Source of the DNA: Moorena sp. SS36440bin_2
GTDB lineage: Bacteria; Cyanobacteriota; Cyanobacteriia; Cyanobacteriales; Coleofasciculaceae
Assembly (NCBI GenBank): GCA_011524395.1
Contig: WTKN01000264.1
Location: 1-32,518 of the forward strand
Reading direction: 5' to 3'
Length of the DNA: 32,518 bases
Shown here: piece after piece, positions 1 through 9,137 of the stretch
How the letters are laid out: the number at the start of each line of letters is the position of its first letter
How positions within the stretch are numbered: the first letter of the stretch is position 1
Translations under genes and position numbers: made by a program
Notes under the pieces: generated by a model
Database searches by the model: none
Seen by the model: only the letters and a program-made list of their open reading frames with translations
What the model was told of the DNA's origin: nothing

Positions 1-198
1 GTCATACCCTACTCTATTATGAGTAGCTCCTACTCGGAACAAGCCGCACTCCAAGCATCACAATGGTTTGCTCTCCTATCAAGGATGGGCTTTCACCTTC
101 GCTTCTATGTCACAATGTATCATAGGTAAATTAATAAATATAGCGATAGGGTTTTACTTCCCATAAGCCCATAGCCTAACGCTGACTTGTAGAGAACC
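1..198. other. Intergenic leader upstream of alaS
   Basis: No ORF with a recognisable product is visible here. The text from about 20 to 115 does not match any repeat elsewhere in the window. It could be the end of an upstream gene or a mobile-element edge lying mostly outside the window. No clear sigma-70 promoter or Shine-Dalgarno sequence could be fixed ahead of the alaS ATG. Confidence 0.4.
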
Positions 199-2829
199 AT
201 GCCCGATATCCCTAATTATTTGCGCGGTAACGAAATTCGGCAAACTTTCCTCGATTTCTACTCCCAACGGCAACACAATGTATTGCCAAGTGCTTCGTTA
301 GTACCGGAAGACCCGACGGTGTTGCTGACAATTGCAGGAATGTTGCCGTTTAAACCGATTTTTCTAGGACAACGTCAGTCGGAATTCCCTCGCGCCACCA
401 CATCCCAAAAATGTATCCGCAACAATGATATAGAGAATGTGGGACGCACGGCACGGCATCATACTTTTTTTGAGATGCTGGGGAATTTTAGTTTTGGGGA
501 TTATTTTAAGGAACAAGCGATCGCATGGGCATGGGAACTCTCTACAGAGGTATTCGGTTTGCCACCAGAACGCTTAGTAGTGAGTGTGTTTCGGGATGAT
601 GACGAAGCGTTTGCTATCTGGCGGGATAAAATTGGCATCCCAGCCTATCGCATCCAGCGCTTGGGTGAGGAGGATAATTATTGGAAATCGGGTCCAACCG
701 GTCCGTGTGGTCCGTGTTCGGAAATTTACTACGATTTTCACCCAGAACTGGGAGACGAGAGCATTGACTTGGAAGATGATACTAGGTTTATTGAGTTCTA
801 TAACCTGGTATTCATGGAATACAACCAGGATGCAGAGGGGAATCGCACCCCGTTAGAGAAACAAAATATTGATACGGGGATGGGGCTGGAGAGGATGGCG
901 CAAATCCTCCAGCAAGTACCGAATAATTATGAAACTGATTTAATTTTCCCGATTGTAAAAACGGCAGCGGAAATTGCTGGGGTTAACTATAGCAAGAGTG
1001 ATGAGAAGACGAAGGTTTCTCTGAAGGTTATTGGTGACCATATCCGGGCAATTGTTCATATGATTGCCGATGGGATTACCGCTTCTAATACCGGACGGGG
1101 TTATGTGTTGCGCCGTTTGCTGCGTCGAGTGGTGCGTCATGGCCGTTTGATTGGGATTAATGGGGAATTTACCTGGGAAGTAGCTCAAACAGCGATCGCA
1201 TTATCTGAATCCGCTTATCCTAATGTGCGGGAACGGGAAAAGACTATCCAAGCGGAAATGCAGCGGGAAGAGTCTCAATTCCTGAAAACCCTGGAACGGG
1301 GTGAGAAGCTGCTGGCTGAGATTTTGGCCAAGAAGCCTAAGCAGATTTCTGGCACGGATGCGTTTACCCTCTATGATACCTATGGTTTCCCAGTGGAATT
1401 AACTGAGGAAATTGCTGAAGAACAGGGCTTAACCGTAGACCTCGATGGCTTCGAGGTGGAAATGGAACGCCAGCGGGAACGGGCTAGAGTTGCCCATGAA
1501 ACGATTGACTTAACGGTACAGGGTAGCTTAGATCAGCTAGGGGAACAGATCGATAGCACCGCATTCCTGGGTTACACTGAACCCCAGTCCATGGCTAAAG
1601 TAGAGGCTTTGCTAGTTGATGGGAATTCGGTGGAATCGGCAGGGGCTGGCAGTAAGGTCCAGGTGATTTTGGATCAGACCCCATTCTATGCGGAATCTGG
1701 GGGACAAATAGGCGATCGCGGTTATCTGTCTGGGGATTCGCTATTGGTTCGCATCGAAGATGTTCAGAAGGAATCGGATTTCTTTGTTCATGTCGGTACT
1801 GTCGAACGGGGAAATTTAGCGGTAGGCACAACAGTAACGGCTCAAATTGACCGGGCTTGTCGCCGTCGAGTTCAAGCTAACCATAGTGCGACCCATTTAC
1901 TGCAAGCGGCTCTGAAAAAAATTGTTGACCCAAGCATCTCTCAGGCAGGCTCTTTGGTGGCTTTTGACCGCTTGCGCTTTGACTTCAATTGCCCTCGCGC
2001 TCTGACATCGGAAGAGTTAGAGCAAATTGAGGCACAAATTAATACTTGGATTAGTGAAGCCCATACCGCTGATGTAGAGGTGATGCCTTTGACAAAAGCT
2101 AAGGCTAAGGGCGCAACCGCTATGTTTGGGGAAAAGTATGGCTCGGAAGTCAGGGTGATTGATTTCCCTGGTGTCTCGATGGAATTGTGTGGTGGTACCC
2201 ATGTCAACAATACTGCTGAGATTGGCGTGTTTAAGATTATCTCTTCCGCAGGGGTCGCGTCTGGGATTAGGCGGATAGAAGCAGTGGCTGGACCGGCGGT
2301 GCTGGATTATCTGAATGTGCGGGATAAGGTGGTTAAGGATTTATGCGATCGCTTTAAGGCACAACCGGAAGAGTTACCTGAACGGATTAGTAATTTACAA
2401 CAGGAACTCAAGGCTACTAATAAACAGTTAGATGCCCTGAAGCAACAACTGGCTTTGGCAAAATCTGACCAGTTGTTAGCTGAAGCTAAGTCAGTCGGTG
2501 AGTTCAAGGTTCTGGTTGCCAAGATGGAGGGAGTAGAACCAGAAGGCTTAAAGAGTGTTGCTCAACAGCTACAGCAGAAGCTGGGAGAAAGTGCGGTAGT
2601 GTTGGGTTCAGTGCCTAGCCCCGACAAGGTGAGTTTAGTGGCAGCGTTTAGTAAGGGTGTTAATCAGAAAGGCTTGCAGGCTGGGAAGTTTATTGGTGCG
2701 ATCGCTAAAATTTGCGGTGGTGGTGGCGGTGGACGACCTAACTTGGCCCAAGCTGGTGGAAAAGATGGCAGTAAGTTAGGGGAAGCTCTCGATAGCGCCT
2801 TGGAACAGTTGTTGGAAGGGTTGCAGTAG
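199..2829 (+). CDS. alaS: Alanyl-tRNA synthetase
   Basis: Class II aminoacyl-tRNA synthetase that charges tRNA-Ala in the cytoplasm and clears Ser/Gly mischarges. The 876-residue length is normal for the bacterial family. The N-terminal catalytic core begins with [16 protein letters not shown] and contains the motif-2 region near LPFKPIFLG. The editing domain shows the zinc-type HxxxH in NHSATHLLQ (about residue 565) and the CGGTH motif (about residue 663). A coiled linker (about residues 710-760) leads to the C-Ala domain with the glycine run [15 protein letters not shown] near residue 838. The ATG at 199 begins the conserved start of the family. It stands alone: repeats follow immediately and no co-directional gene is near. 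Identification is secure. Confidence 0.98.
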   Translation: MPDIPNYLRGNEIRQTFLDFYSQRQHNVLPSASLVPEDPTVLLTIAGMLPFKPIFLGQRQSEFPRATTSQKCIRNNDIENVGRTARHHTFFEMLGNFSFGDYFKEQAIAWAWELSTEVFGLPPERLVVSVFRDDDEAFAIWRDKIGIPAYRIQRLGEEDNYWKSGPTGPCGPCSEIYYDFHPELGDESIDLEDDTRFIEFYNLVFMEYNQDAEGNRTPLEKQNIDTGMGLERMAQILQQVPNNYETDLIFPIVKTAAEIAGVNYSKSDEKTKVSLKVIGDHIRAIVHMIADGITASNTGRGYVLRRLLRRVVRHGRLIGINGEFTWEVAQTAIALSESAYPNVREREKTIQAEMQREESQFLKTLERGEKLLAEILAKKPKQISGTDAFTLYDTYGFPVELTEEIAEEQGLTVDLDGFEVEMERQRERARVAHETIDLTVQGSLDQLGEQIDSTAFLGYTEPQSMAKVEALLVDGNSVESAGAGSKVQVILDQTPFYAESGGQIGDRGYLSGDSLLVRIEDVQKESDFFVHVGTVERGNLAVGTTVTAQIDRACRRRVQANHSATHLLQAALKKIVDPSISQAGSLVAFDRLRFDFNCPRALTSEELEQIEAQINTWISEAHTADVEVMPLTKAKAKGATAMFGEKYGSEVRVIDFPGVSMELCGGTHVNNTAEIGVFKIISSAGVASGIRRIEAVAGPAVLDYLNVRDKVVKDLCDRFKAQPEELPERISNLQQELKATNKQLDALKQQLALAKSDQLLAEAKSVGEFKVLVAKMEGVEPEGLKSVAQQLQQKLGESAVVLGSVPSPDKVSLVAAFSKGVNQKGLQAGKFIGAIAKICGGGGGGRPNLAQAGGKDGSKLGEALDSALEQLLEGLQ

Positions 2830-2838
2830 TTTTTAACT

Positions 2839-3190
2839 GGGGGATCCCCCCTAACCCCCCTTAACAAGGCAGGGCTGTTTCATTCTCGCCAAAAATAGAT
2901 GGGGAGATGGGGAGATGGGGAGATGGGGAGATGGGGAGAATTTTGGACGAATAGTCGGAATTTTGGCCAAATTTATCTAACACTCATAGAAGGCCGAATC
3001 ACGAATTGTTAGTCATTGGAGTTGCTTCCTCCCAACTAATTTGTCAGATTTTAATGACTAAATTGGCGGATTTTTCGGTAAATTTTAGTTGATTTCCCTA
3101 TCCCCCTATCCCCCTATCCCCCTATCTCCAATAATCGTTAACTTATTAAAGTTTGAAACAGCCCTGCCCTTAACAAGGGGGGGATTTGAG
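2839..3190. mobile_element. Element of about 350 bp with terminal inverted repeats (MITE-like)
   Basis: Positions 2855-2881 and 3155-3183 are inverted copies of a sequence reading gaaacagccctgcc followed by a TTAAxAAGGGGGG-like stretch. The related motif recurs alone at 31590-31636. Inside lie two mutually inverted 8-bp tandem arrays: gatgggga units at 2898-2939 and ccctatcc units at 3096-3129. No transposase is encoded. The structure suggests a non-autonomous element or a pair of dispersed palindromic repeats. A target-site duplication could not be defined. Confidence 0.55.
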
Positions 3191-3346
3191 GAAATAGTTG
3201 TATTTGTGCGATCGCGTAGCGGCTCTGTAAGAGCATCGCTCTTTTATGTGCTCGTGAAGATTTTAGTGCGTCAGTGCAATAGTTTTTTTGAGCCAATGAC
3301 CGACTCATCGTAATTGGTAAGTTAGTGAAATAGTTTTTTTTAGCCC

Positions 3347-3375
3347 TTGCATGTTAATCCAATTTCGGTTATAAT
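3347..3375 (+). promoter_or_regulatory. Sigma-70-type promoter ahead of the small HTH remnant
   Basis: TTGCAT (3347-3352) and a perfect TATAAT (3370-3375) are separated by 17 bp. The predicted transcript would start near 3382, about 25 nt before the ATG at 3408. This is the cleanest consensus promoter noticed in the window. Confidence 0.6.
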
Positions 3376-3407
3376 ACTCTCACCGCTGACGCAATGGTTT
3401 TCCAGCC

Positions 3408-3572
3408 ATGATAATTTCCACCGCACAAGCGGCTGATTTAGTAGGTGTTTCTGCCACTCGCCTCCGTTTCCTTATGAACAAGAGCAGAGTTACAGGTAGG
3501 CTTGGCACTACACTCGAAACGATTCTTCAAGAGAAGATATCGAGTGTAATTTATTGTTGTAGATTTTTATAA
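3408..3572 (+). pseudogene. Truncated helix-turn-helix (excisionase/MerR-like) gene
   Basis: A 54-codon ORF begins MIISTAQAADLVGVSATRLR and continues FLMNKSRVTG. This resembles the N-terminal winged-helix or HTH segment of small DNA-binding proteins such as excisionases and MerR-like regulators. After RVTG the sequence loses family character (RLGTTLETILQEKISS...) and stops. The change coincides with an inverted repeat (TACACTCGA at 3509-3517, TCGAGTGTA at 3540-3548), so the 3' part seems to have been replaced. A consensus promoter sits just upstream. It could still make a short peptide, but a broken gene is the likelier reading. Confidence 0.5.
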
Positions 3573-3880
3573 AAATTGCATTTTTACCCTACAAGCTTTG
3601 CTTAGCAAAAATTGTAGCAATAACCCTATAATAGTTTATCATAGCTATACTCTAAATAGCCTAAATTTTGAGATTTTCAACAGTATCTTGCTTGAGGTAA
3701 TGCTGAGGCTAACCTTAATCTTTACAATTCACTAGATTCATGGAGTAATACCGAGAAAATTGAATAATCTGACTAGGTTTACATCGATTAATGCTGTAGA
3801 TTTACATCATAATATCTGTAAGTAGGATTGTCTAAATTCGGCACTAAATTAAACGCTTATTGTTTATTGATAATTATCTA
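3573..3880. other. AT-rich intergenic region before the receptor gene
   Basis: No ORF with recognisable content is seen. The region is AT-rich and lacks the tandem repeats typical of other gaps here. It probably holds the promoter of the receptor-GTPase unit, but no convincing -35/-10 pair or ribosome binding site was assigned. Confidence 0.4.
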
Positions 3881-6280
3881 ATGCCTGAACAATATATATC
3901 ACATAGCTATCGTATTCTTCAAGAATATAAAACTTCAATCTACTGTAGAACCTATCAGGTAAATGATGATAGTGCAGCTGCCCAACCTTGTTACTATATA
4001 GCCAAAGAATATAAGCCTCTTTCTGAAGAACCAGAGGTAATGGAAGAAGCTCAAAAGCTTTTCAGACAACGTGTCCAAGAGATAAGGGCTTTAAAAATTA
4101 ACGGTATAGCAAATATTAAGTATCAGTTTCGCCAAGGCAATAGTTTTTATATACTTCGAGATTATATAGAAGAGAATACTATTGAGGCAGAGATTAAAAA
4201 TGGAAAGTTATTCAATGAGGAAACAGTTAAGATAATTCTAAGAAAATCTCTAGAGATTTTAGTTCAATTACATGAGCAAAAAATAGCTCAGGGTAATATT
4301 AGGGCTTCTAACATAATATATTCAGGAGACGATCAACTAACTCTTCTTGATATTGGAGATTTAAACGAAATCGGTGGGCTACAGATAGTTTCGGGTAAGG
4401 TGTCTATTGCTCTAGACAAATATAATGATCGTTACAAAGCACCCAAAGGGAATAAAGAGAGGTATCGAGACGATCTATATGCTTTGGGAGTTGTTTGTAT
4501 TGAGATGATCAGATCTCAGATTAATCCTCAGCTTATTAGTCACCAATCTACTAAAGAAACTATATGGCGTTATCACGTTCCTGGGAAACGCCCTTTACAG
4601 ATTAGCGATGCATTTGCAAAGATCATAGACAAAATGATTCTTTATGAACCCCAAGCTCGCTATCAGTCAGCTAAAGAGATATTGAATGACTTAGACCAAC
4701 TCCTTGATTCTAAGTCTAAAATCCCTGCATATGACAAGACTCAGCTTAAGATAAGTATTCTTAGATTTAGGAAAAAACTATTTTCAAATCCAGTATATGC
4801 TCTATTGATTATAGTTTCTTTAATTGGTTTTGCTTATCTATCAATAGGAGTAATTCAAACTGTTATAAGTTTTGTTAATCCTAAAACTTGTCCACTTAAG
4901 ATTGGCGATAATATAAGTTGTGGTGAAGAGAGTCTTTTTTCGGGTGATCAACCAACCAATAAAAATGATGGCCTTAAAGCATATTATGAGCAAGAGTACC
5001 AAAAAGCTTCAGAGTTTTTTAAAGTTTCCTGGGCAAAAGAAGATAGAGATCCAGAAACATTAATTTACTGGAATAATGCTAAACTTAATACAAATATCAA
5101 TATAAAGCCCTATACTATTGCGGTTGGAATTCCTATCAGAGTAGACGAAGATACAGCCAAAGAGTTACTTCGAGGAATTGCTCAAGCTCAAGACGAGATC
5201 AATAACTCCGAAGTTAAGATCAATGGTAGACCGCTGAAAATCTTAATTGCCGATGATCATGATGATGTCGCTCACGCTAAGCGTCGGGCAAATCAAATAG
5301 CTTCTCAAAGTGAGGTTATAGCTGTAGTTGGTCATTATGCTAGTGGAATTACTCTTAAAACCTTGGAAGTTTATCAAAAACATAAAATAGTTATAGTTGC
5401 TCCAATCAGTAGCTCAGAGTCTTTGACAGATTTCTGTATTAAGCAGAAACAGTGCTTCTTTTTTAGAATTGTTGCTAATCATAATCATGCAGCAACATAC
5501 TTGGCTGATTTATTACTTGATGACTTAGAAAAAAAAGGTCTTGAAAAAACAGCTGGGGTTGTTTATAGCCACCCCGATGATTATAGTAAGTCGTTTAAAT
5601 CCGTTATTGAAAAACGTGTTCGAGAAAAAGGTAATTTTATTAATTTAGAACCTAACGATCTCTCAATCCGAGCGTTTGATGCTGGACAAATTATTGATCA
5701 CGCTCAGCAAAATCAAGTAAATGCAATTTTTGTAGTTCCTGAAGGGAGAAATACAAATTATGCAATTCCTAACGCAGTAAATTTGATTAAACTTAATCAG
5801 GGTCGGCTATTGCTTGGAGGAGCGCCATCATTATACCATCCTCAGACCTTAAAAGACCTATCCAACGAGAGTAAAAGTGTACTATCAAAGTTTATAGCTT
5901 ATTCTGATTGGCACCGCTTGAAAGGGTGCGTAGATACTGCTGAGGGAAAAGCCTTTTGCCAGCAAGCTTCCAAACTATGGAAAACAACTCAGCTAAGTTT
6001 GAGAACAGCCACTGGATACGATGCCATCATGACCATCGCTAAGGCTCTAGAGACTTTACCAAACTCCGATCGAGTCAAGTTACAAGAAGCCTTAAGTAAT
6101 AATAATTTTAGTTACTCAGGTGTAACTGGGACAGTCAAATTCAAACCAGATGGTAACCGCACAGAGCCACCAGGAGCAGCAGTTAAAGTTATACGATCAA
6201 CATGTGATTCAGCTTACCAGGGATTAGAATTTGTTCCCATTGAGTATGTGAGTGAAAGACCATGTCAGTTGATTGAATAG
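3881..6280 (+). CDS. Transmembrane receptor: pseudokinase domain plus periplasmic LivJ-type binding domain
   Basis: Predicted 799-residue membrane protein. Residues 1-275 resemble a bacterial Ser/Thr kinase fold: AKEY with K42 could be the VAIK lysine and DIGD (157-160) sits at the DFG position. However, the HRDxKPxN loop reads QGNIRASN (137-144), so the catalytic Asp is Asn and the Lys is Arg. No glycine-rich loop is visible. One membrane helix spans about 305-331. A short TPR-like stretch follows (GLKAYYEQEYQKASEFF), then a periplasmic-binding domain of the branched-chain amino-acid type to the C-terminus (IAVGIPIRVDEDTAKELLRG, VIAVVGHYASG). ATG 3881 is preferred over the in-frame TTG at 3860 because the fold begins just after it. 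The GTPase gene follows after 9 bp. The ligand and output are unknown. Confidence 0.8.
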   Translation: MPEQYISHSYRILQEYKTSIYCRTYQVNDDSAAAQPCYYIAKEYKPLSEEPEVMEEAQKLFRQRVQEIRALKINGIANIKYQFRQGNSFYILRDYIEENTIEAEIKNGKLFNEETVKIILRKSLEILVQLHEQKIAQGNIRASNIIYSGDDQLTLLDIGDLNEIGGLQIVSGKVSIALDKYNDRYKAPKGNKERYRDDLYALGVVCIEMIRSQINPQLISHQSTKETIWRYHVPGKRPLQISDAFAKIIDKMILYEPQARYQSAKEILNDLDQLLDSKSKIPAYDKTQLKISILRFRKKLFSNPVYALLIIVSLIGFAYLSIGVIQTVISFVNPKTCPLKIGDNISCGEESLFSGDQPTNKNDGLKAYYEQEYQKASEFFKVSWAKEDRDPETLIYWNNAKLNTNINIKPYTIAVGIPIRVDEDTAKELLRGIAQAQDEINNSEVKINGRPLKILIADDHDDVAHAKRRANQIASQSEVIAVVGHYASGITLKTLEVYQKHKIVIVAPISSSESLTDFCIKQKQCFFFRIVANHNHAATYLADLLLDDLEKKGLEKTAGVVYSHPDDYSKSFKSVIEKRVREKGNFINLEPNDLSIRAFDAGQIIDHAQQNQVNAIFVVPEGRNTNYAIPNAVNLIKLNQGRLLLGGAPSLYHPQTLKDLSNESKSVLSKFIAYSDWHRLKGCVDTAEGKAFCQQASKLWKTTQLSLRTATGYDAIMTIAKALETLPNSDRVKLQEALSNNNFSYSGVTGTVKFKPDGNRTEPPGAAVKVIRSTCDSAYQGLEFVPIEYVSERPCQLIE

Positions 6281-6289
6281 GAAAACCTG

Positions 6290-7663
6290 ATGAATAATAC
6301 AGAAAAAACTGTTATTGCAGTAACTGGTCATACCAATTCCGGTAAAACAACTTTGATCAGAACGTTAACCAAGAGCAATGTCGGTCTAGTTGCTGACCAA
6401 GCACACGCAACAAAAAAGACTGAAACGATTCGCTATGATACTATGCAAGCCTGGTTCGTTGATTGTCCAGGTTTTGAAGTTGCATATTCTTGTTTACTCT
6501 ATATGAGAGCTAAAAAACAAGAGATTTCTCCAGAGAAATTAGCCAACATATTTCCTGTAGATACGATGAAATATGACCTAAGAGCAATAGAAGCAGTAGA
6601 GCAAGCAGATGTGGTCATATACGTTGTCGATACTTTAAATGATGTGCCGGAAACAGGACATGATCAAGAAATTGAACTTTTAAAGGAATTAAATAAGCCG
6701 ATTATTGGGATTGGTAATAAAAGCCGAACAAGAAATGATCAGCATGTCAAACGAATAACTAAGTGGGAATATTTTTTTAAACGAAACCATATAAATCATT
6801 ACATTATGTTTGATGGTTGGTGGGATGAACCATCCAAAGTTACTCGGATTTATAGCTATGTAGAAAATTTATTGTCTGGTCACAAGAAAGAAAGATATCG
6901 CATAGATCTTGAAAATTTCAGAAATAGACAACTTGAAATTTTAAGGGAAGCTTCAAATTTTATGTATGACTGTATCCAAGGATGCAGCAAAGTCAAAAGA
7001 CAAAAGGGTATTGATAATTCTTTACCAGAAGATGTTCTGATTAAGCAAATACTTCTTGAAGTTAAACAGTTGTTAGAGGAATTTAATGAAAAAGTGTCAA
7101 GGCTTTATACATTAGCAGCGGACAATCCACTCCAAGGAGTTAATGACCTTAAATTTTATACAAACAACTTTACAAAGCCTAGAGATGTATTTGATGGTGC
7201 CGCTGCTGGTATAGGCATTGGGACTGGAGTCGGTGCTGTTATAGGTGGGATAATCGGTTTTCTGATTGGATTGCCTGTTGGTGCTGCTGGTGCTGGACCA
7301 GCAGCACTACTTGGTTCAACACTAGTTACTTCAGCACTAGCTGCTTCACAGATAGGGGGTACTGCTGTTGGTTTCTTGGGAGGAAGTCTTGGTGCTGTAG
7401 TCTCTTTAAATAACAATATACTGATTGCTCTCAACTCAAATGATAAACAATCTATAGCTACTACTTGCCTAGCCATTATATGGGGAGTGTCTTACCACGG
7501 TTATGGAAACAGCCCAAGAATAGGAGAGGAAAAAATTGTTGGGCTTTTAGAAACAATTAAAAATTTCCAAGACAACAGATATATTGTTTGGGATAAACTA
7601 AGTCAAAAACAGGTGTTTGAAGAATGTAAACAGTTTTTTGATAAAATAGAAGGTAGGCTGTGA
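6290..7663 (+). CDS. Era/DUF3482-like GTPase with glycine-rich membrane segment
   Basis: The 457-residue protein starts with a P-loop, GHTNSGKTT (residues 13-21). DCPG at 58-61 is the G3 motif, and VVIYVVDTLNDVPETGHDQE follows. The G4 position reads GNKSR (142-146), so the guanine-specifying Asp of NKxD is absent. Residues about 301-373 are a long Gly/Ala-rich hydrophobic stretch (GIGIGTGVGAVIGGIIGF...), a glycine-zipper-like membrane segment as in DUF3482-type GTPases. A charged region of about 60 residues (ILREASNFMYDCIQGCSKVK) lies between. It is the second gene of a tight unit with the receptor (9-bp gap), so it may transduce the receptor's signal; this link is inferred from position only. 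Confidence 0.75.
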   Translation: MNNTEKTVIAVTGHTNSGKTTLIRTLTKSNVGLVADQAHATKKTETIRYDTMQAWFVDCPGFEVAYSCLLYMRAKKQEISPEKLANIFPVDTMKYDLRAIEAVEQADVVIYVVDTLNDVPETGHDQEIELLKELNKPIIGIGNKSRTRNDQHVKRITKWEYFFKRNHINHYIMFDGWWDEPSKVTRIYSYVENLLSGHKKERYRIDLENFRNRQLEILREASNFMYDCIQGCSKVKRQKGIDNSLPEDVLIKQILLEVKQLLEEFNEKVSRLYTLAADNPLQGVNDLKFYTNNFTKPRDVFDGAAAGIGIGTGVGAVIGGIIGFLIGLPVGAAGAGPAALLGSTLVTSALAASQIGGTAVGFLGGSLGAVVSLNNNILIALNSNDKQSIATTCLAIIWGVSYHGYGNSPRIGEEKIVGLLETIKNFQDNRYIVWDKLSQKQVFEECKQFFDKIEGRL

Positions 7664-7705
7664 GGTGGAATTTGTAACAAAGCTAACGGGTTGCTTGTCG
7701 TCCCG

Positions 7706-7900
7706 TCAGGAGGCATAGAGAAGTGCTGCCTGCAAATCATTTGCCTCTAAATCAGGCATTTCTTCTAAGATTTGCTCAGCAGTAAGTCCAGCCGCAAATA
7801 AATCGAGTATATCCGATACTCTAATTCTCATACCTCGAATGCAAGGGCGACCACCGCACTGTCTTGGATTAATCGTAATTCTTTTAAGCAAATCTGACAT
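7706..7900 (-). CDS. DUF433 family protein (orphan antitoxin-like)
   Basis: A 64-residue protein, MSDLLKRITINPRQCGGRPC then IRGMRIRVSDILDLFAAGLT. It matches the DUF433 pattern (NPxxxxGxPxIxGTRI, DIL, G.s.eeIle..P.L...dl.AAL.Y). These small HTH proteins are commonly the antitoxin half of a pair whose toxin (PIN-like DUF5615) overlaps the 3' end. No such partner is visible in 7664-7705 or nearby. ATG 7900 is chosen; the longer TTG start would add only three residues. Family confident, role inferred. Confidence 0.8.
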   Translation of the reverse strand: MSDLLKRITINPRQCGGRPCIRGMRIRVSDILDLFAAGLTAEQILEEMPDLEANDLQAALLYAS

Positions 7901-7943
7901 ATATAGCAATTCTTAGAGTCATGAGGACAAAGCTTATCCCTTT

Positions 7944-8132
7944 AAGGCAAAAGGCAAAAGGCAAAAGGCAATAGTTAAGAGGGTTTGAACCGATGCAGCG
8001 CCTTCACGCGGGGGTTCCCCCCATGAGCGACTGCATCAAGAAAGGGAATCGGTGTAAAATAATACTGTACCTCATAACTGCGATAAACGCTATAGCTTTA
8101 CTCCAGAGTGATAACTGCGATAAAAGCGATCG
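7944..8132. repeat. Tandem aaggcaa array and divergent copy of the palindromic agcgatgcag element
   Basis: 7944-7972 is a 7-bp tandem array (aaggcaa). 7991-8040 reads cgatgcagcgcc...gactgcatcaag and is a divergent copy of the palindromic element found inside genes elsewhere in the window. 8078-8131 has two copies of aactgcgataaa next to a HIP1 site. Confidence 0.65.
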
Positions 8133-9035
8133 CTAAACAAAATCCTCAATCACTGCTGTTACCGCTTCATAATACTCTTCAGAAATACCTAAGGTTCCAG
8201 CCAATCGAACGGTTTGCACCTGTTCTAACTCCGCCATCGCTATCATTTCCGCTTTTGATTTAGGTGGTGCATTTTCTGCTAATATCATTAATACCGGCAT
8301 GGGCACAGAATCTAAAAGCTGCAAAAATTCCTGCCGATTAACTACAGGATCGATTGCGCCAGTAACAAAGGCAGCCGGGGCATATCTCCCGCCATCTTTG
8401 GAAGTTATTTTGTGTTTTTGGGCAATAAATTCGGGAGTTAGTTTGCTTTGATCCACATAGACGTGGCGTTTATACATCAAGCGCAGAAACGAAGGGGTAG
8501 TGTTGAGATAGTATAGACTCTGACCTAACCAAGGCGATCGCACTAGGTTTTTTACTCCGTTTCTCACTCCATCGGGTAAACCCATTACTCTTAAAGGTCC
8601 TTTCCAAGTGGGGGCAACTAAAATTAGTTTAGAAATACTATCTGGATTATCTTGGGAAAATTTTAAAGCGTATCCCGAAGCATGACCGGCAGCAATTAGG
8701 ATAATTGAGCTATTATTAAAAACAGAGTTAACAAAATCTGCTAATAACTGCTGAAATAATACGGGATTGTAATCCACAGGAGGGCATTGAGACTCGCCAA
8801 ATCCCAACCAATCTAGAACGGTAACGTGATAGTTAGTAGCGAGTAGATTGGCAATACCTTTCATTTCTGTGCGACTAGAAACGGTACTAAAAGCAGGCAG
8901 TAATAGTACAGGGTTTCCTGCACCGATAGTTTCGTAGACTACTTGATAGTGTTTGTCTTGCCAATTCCAGTTGTAGAAATTTTTGGTACCGCCAATACCA
9001 GAGTTAATTTGAGTCGGATTAGTTGTTGTAGTCAT
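8133..9035 (-). CDS. Alpha/beta-hydrolase fold protein, catalytic residues apparently lost
   Basis: A 300-residue alpha/beta-hydrolase fold protein. Strand and oxyanion region PVLLLPAFSTVSSRTEM (42-58) is followed by VTVLDWLGFGESQCPP (71-86). The nucleophile elbow reads AAGHASG, so the GxSxG serine position is Ala119. At the C-terminus the usual G-H-x-P-H-E segment reads LAGTLGISEEYYEAV, so the catalytic His is missing too. It resembles chloroplast/cyanobacterial members annotated as alpha/beta fold hydrolases. It may be a binding or scaffold protein, or use other residues. No operon partner is evident. Fold confident; enzymatic activity doubtful. Confidence 0.85.
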   Translation of the reverse strand: MTTTTNPTQINSGIGGTKNFYNWNWQDKHYQVVYETIGAGNPVLLLPAFSTVSSRTEMKGIANLLATNYHVTVLDWLGFGESQCPPVDYNPVLFQQLLADFVNSVFNNSSIILIAAGHASGYALKFSQDNPDSISKLILVAPTWKGPLRVMGLPDGVRNGVKNLVRSPWLGQSLYYLNTTPSFLRLMYKRHVYVDQSKLTPEFIAQKHKITSKDGGRYAPAAFVTGAIDPVVNRQEFLQLLDSVPMPVLMILAENAPPKSKAEMIAMAELEQVQTVRLAGTLGISEEYYEAVTAVIEDFV

Positions 9036-9137
9036 AGTGATAGGGGTGCATCTGATATTTGTAAATTTATAACTAAAAGAAGTGTGGGTAGATAGGGATA
9101 TAGGGAGATGGGGAGATGGTTAAGGGAAAAAGTCAAC

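Noticed and set aside
940-1188. Minus-strand ORFs inside alaS, gyrB, recQ and moeZ
   Set aside because: They overlap well-conserved genes on the other strand and have no recognisable protein features.
3860-3880. TTG start for the receptor gene
   Set aside because: It would add seven residues with no family support; ATG at 3881 is in frame and closer to the fold start.
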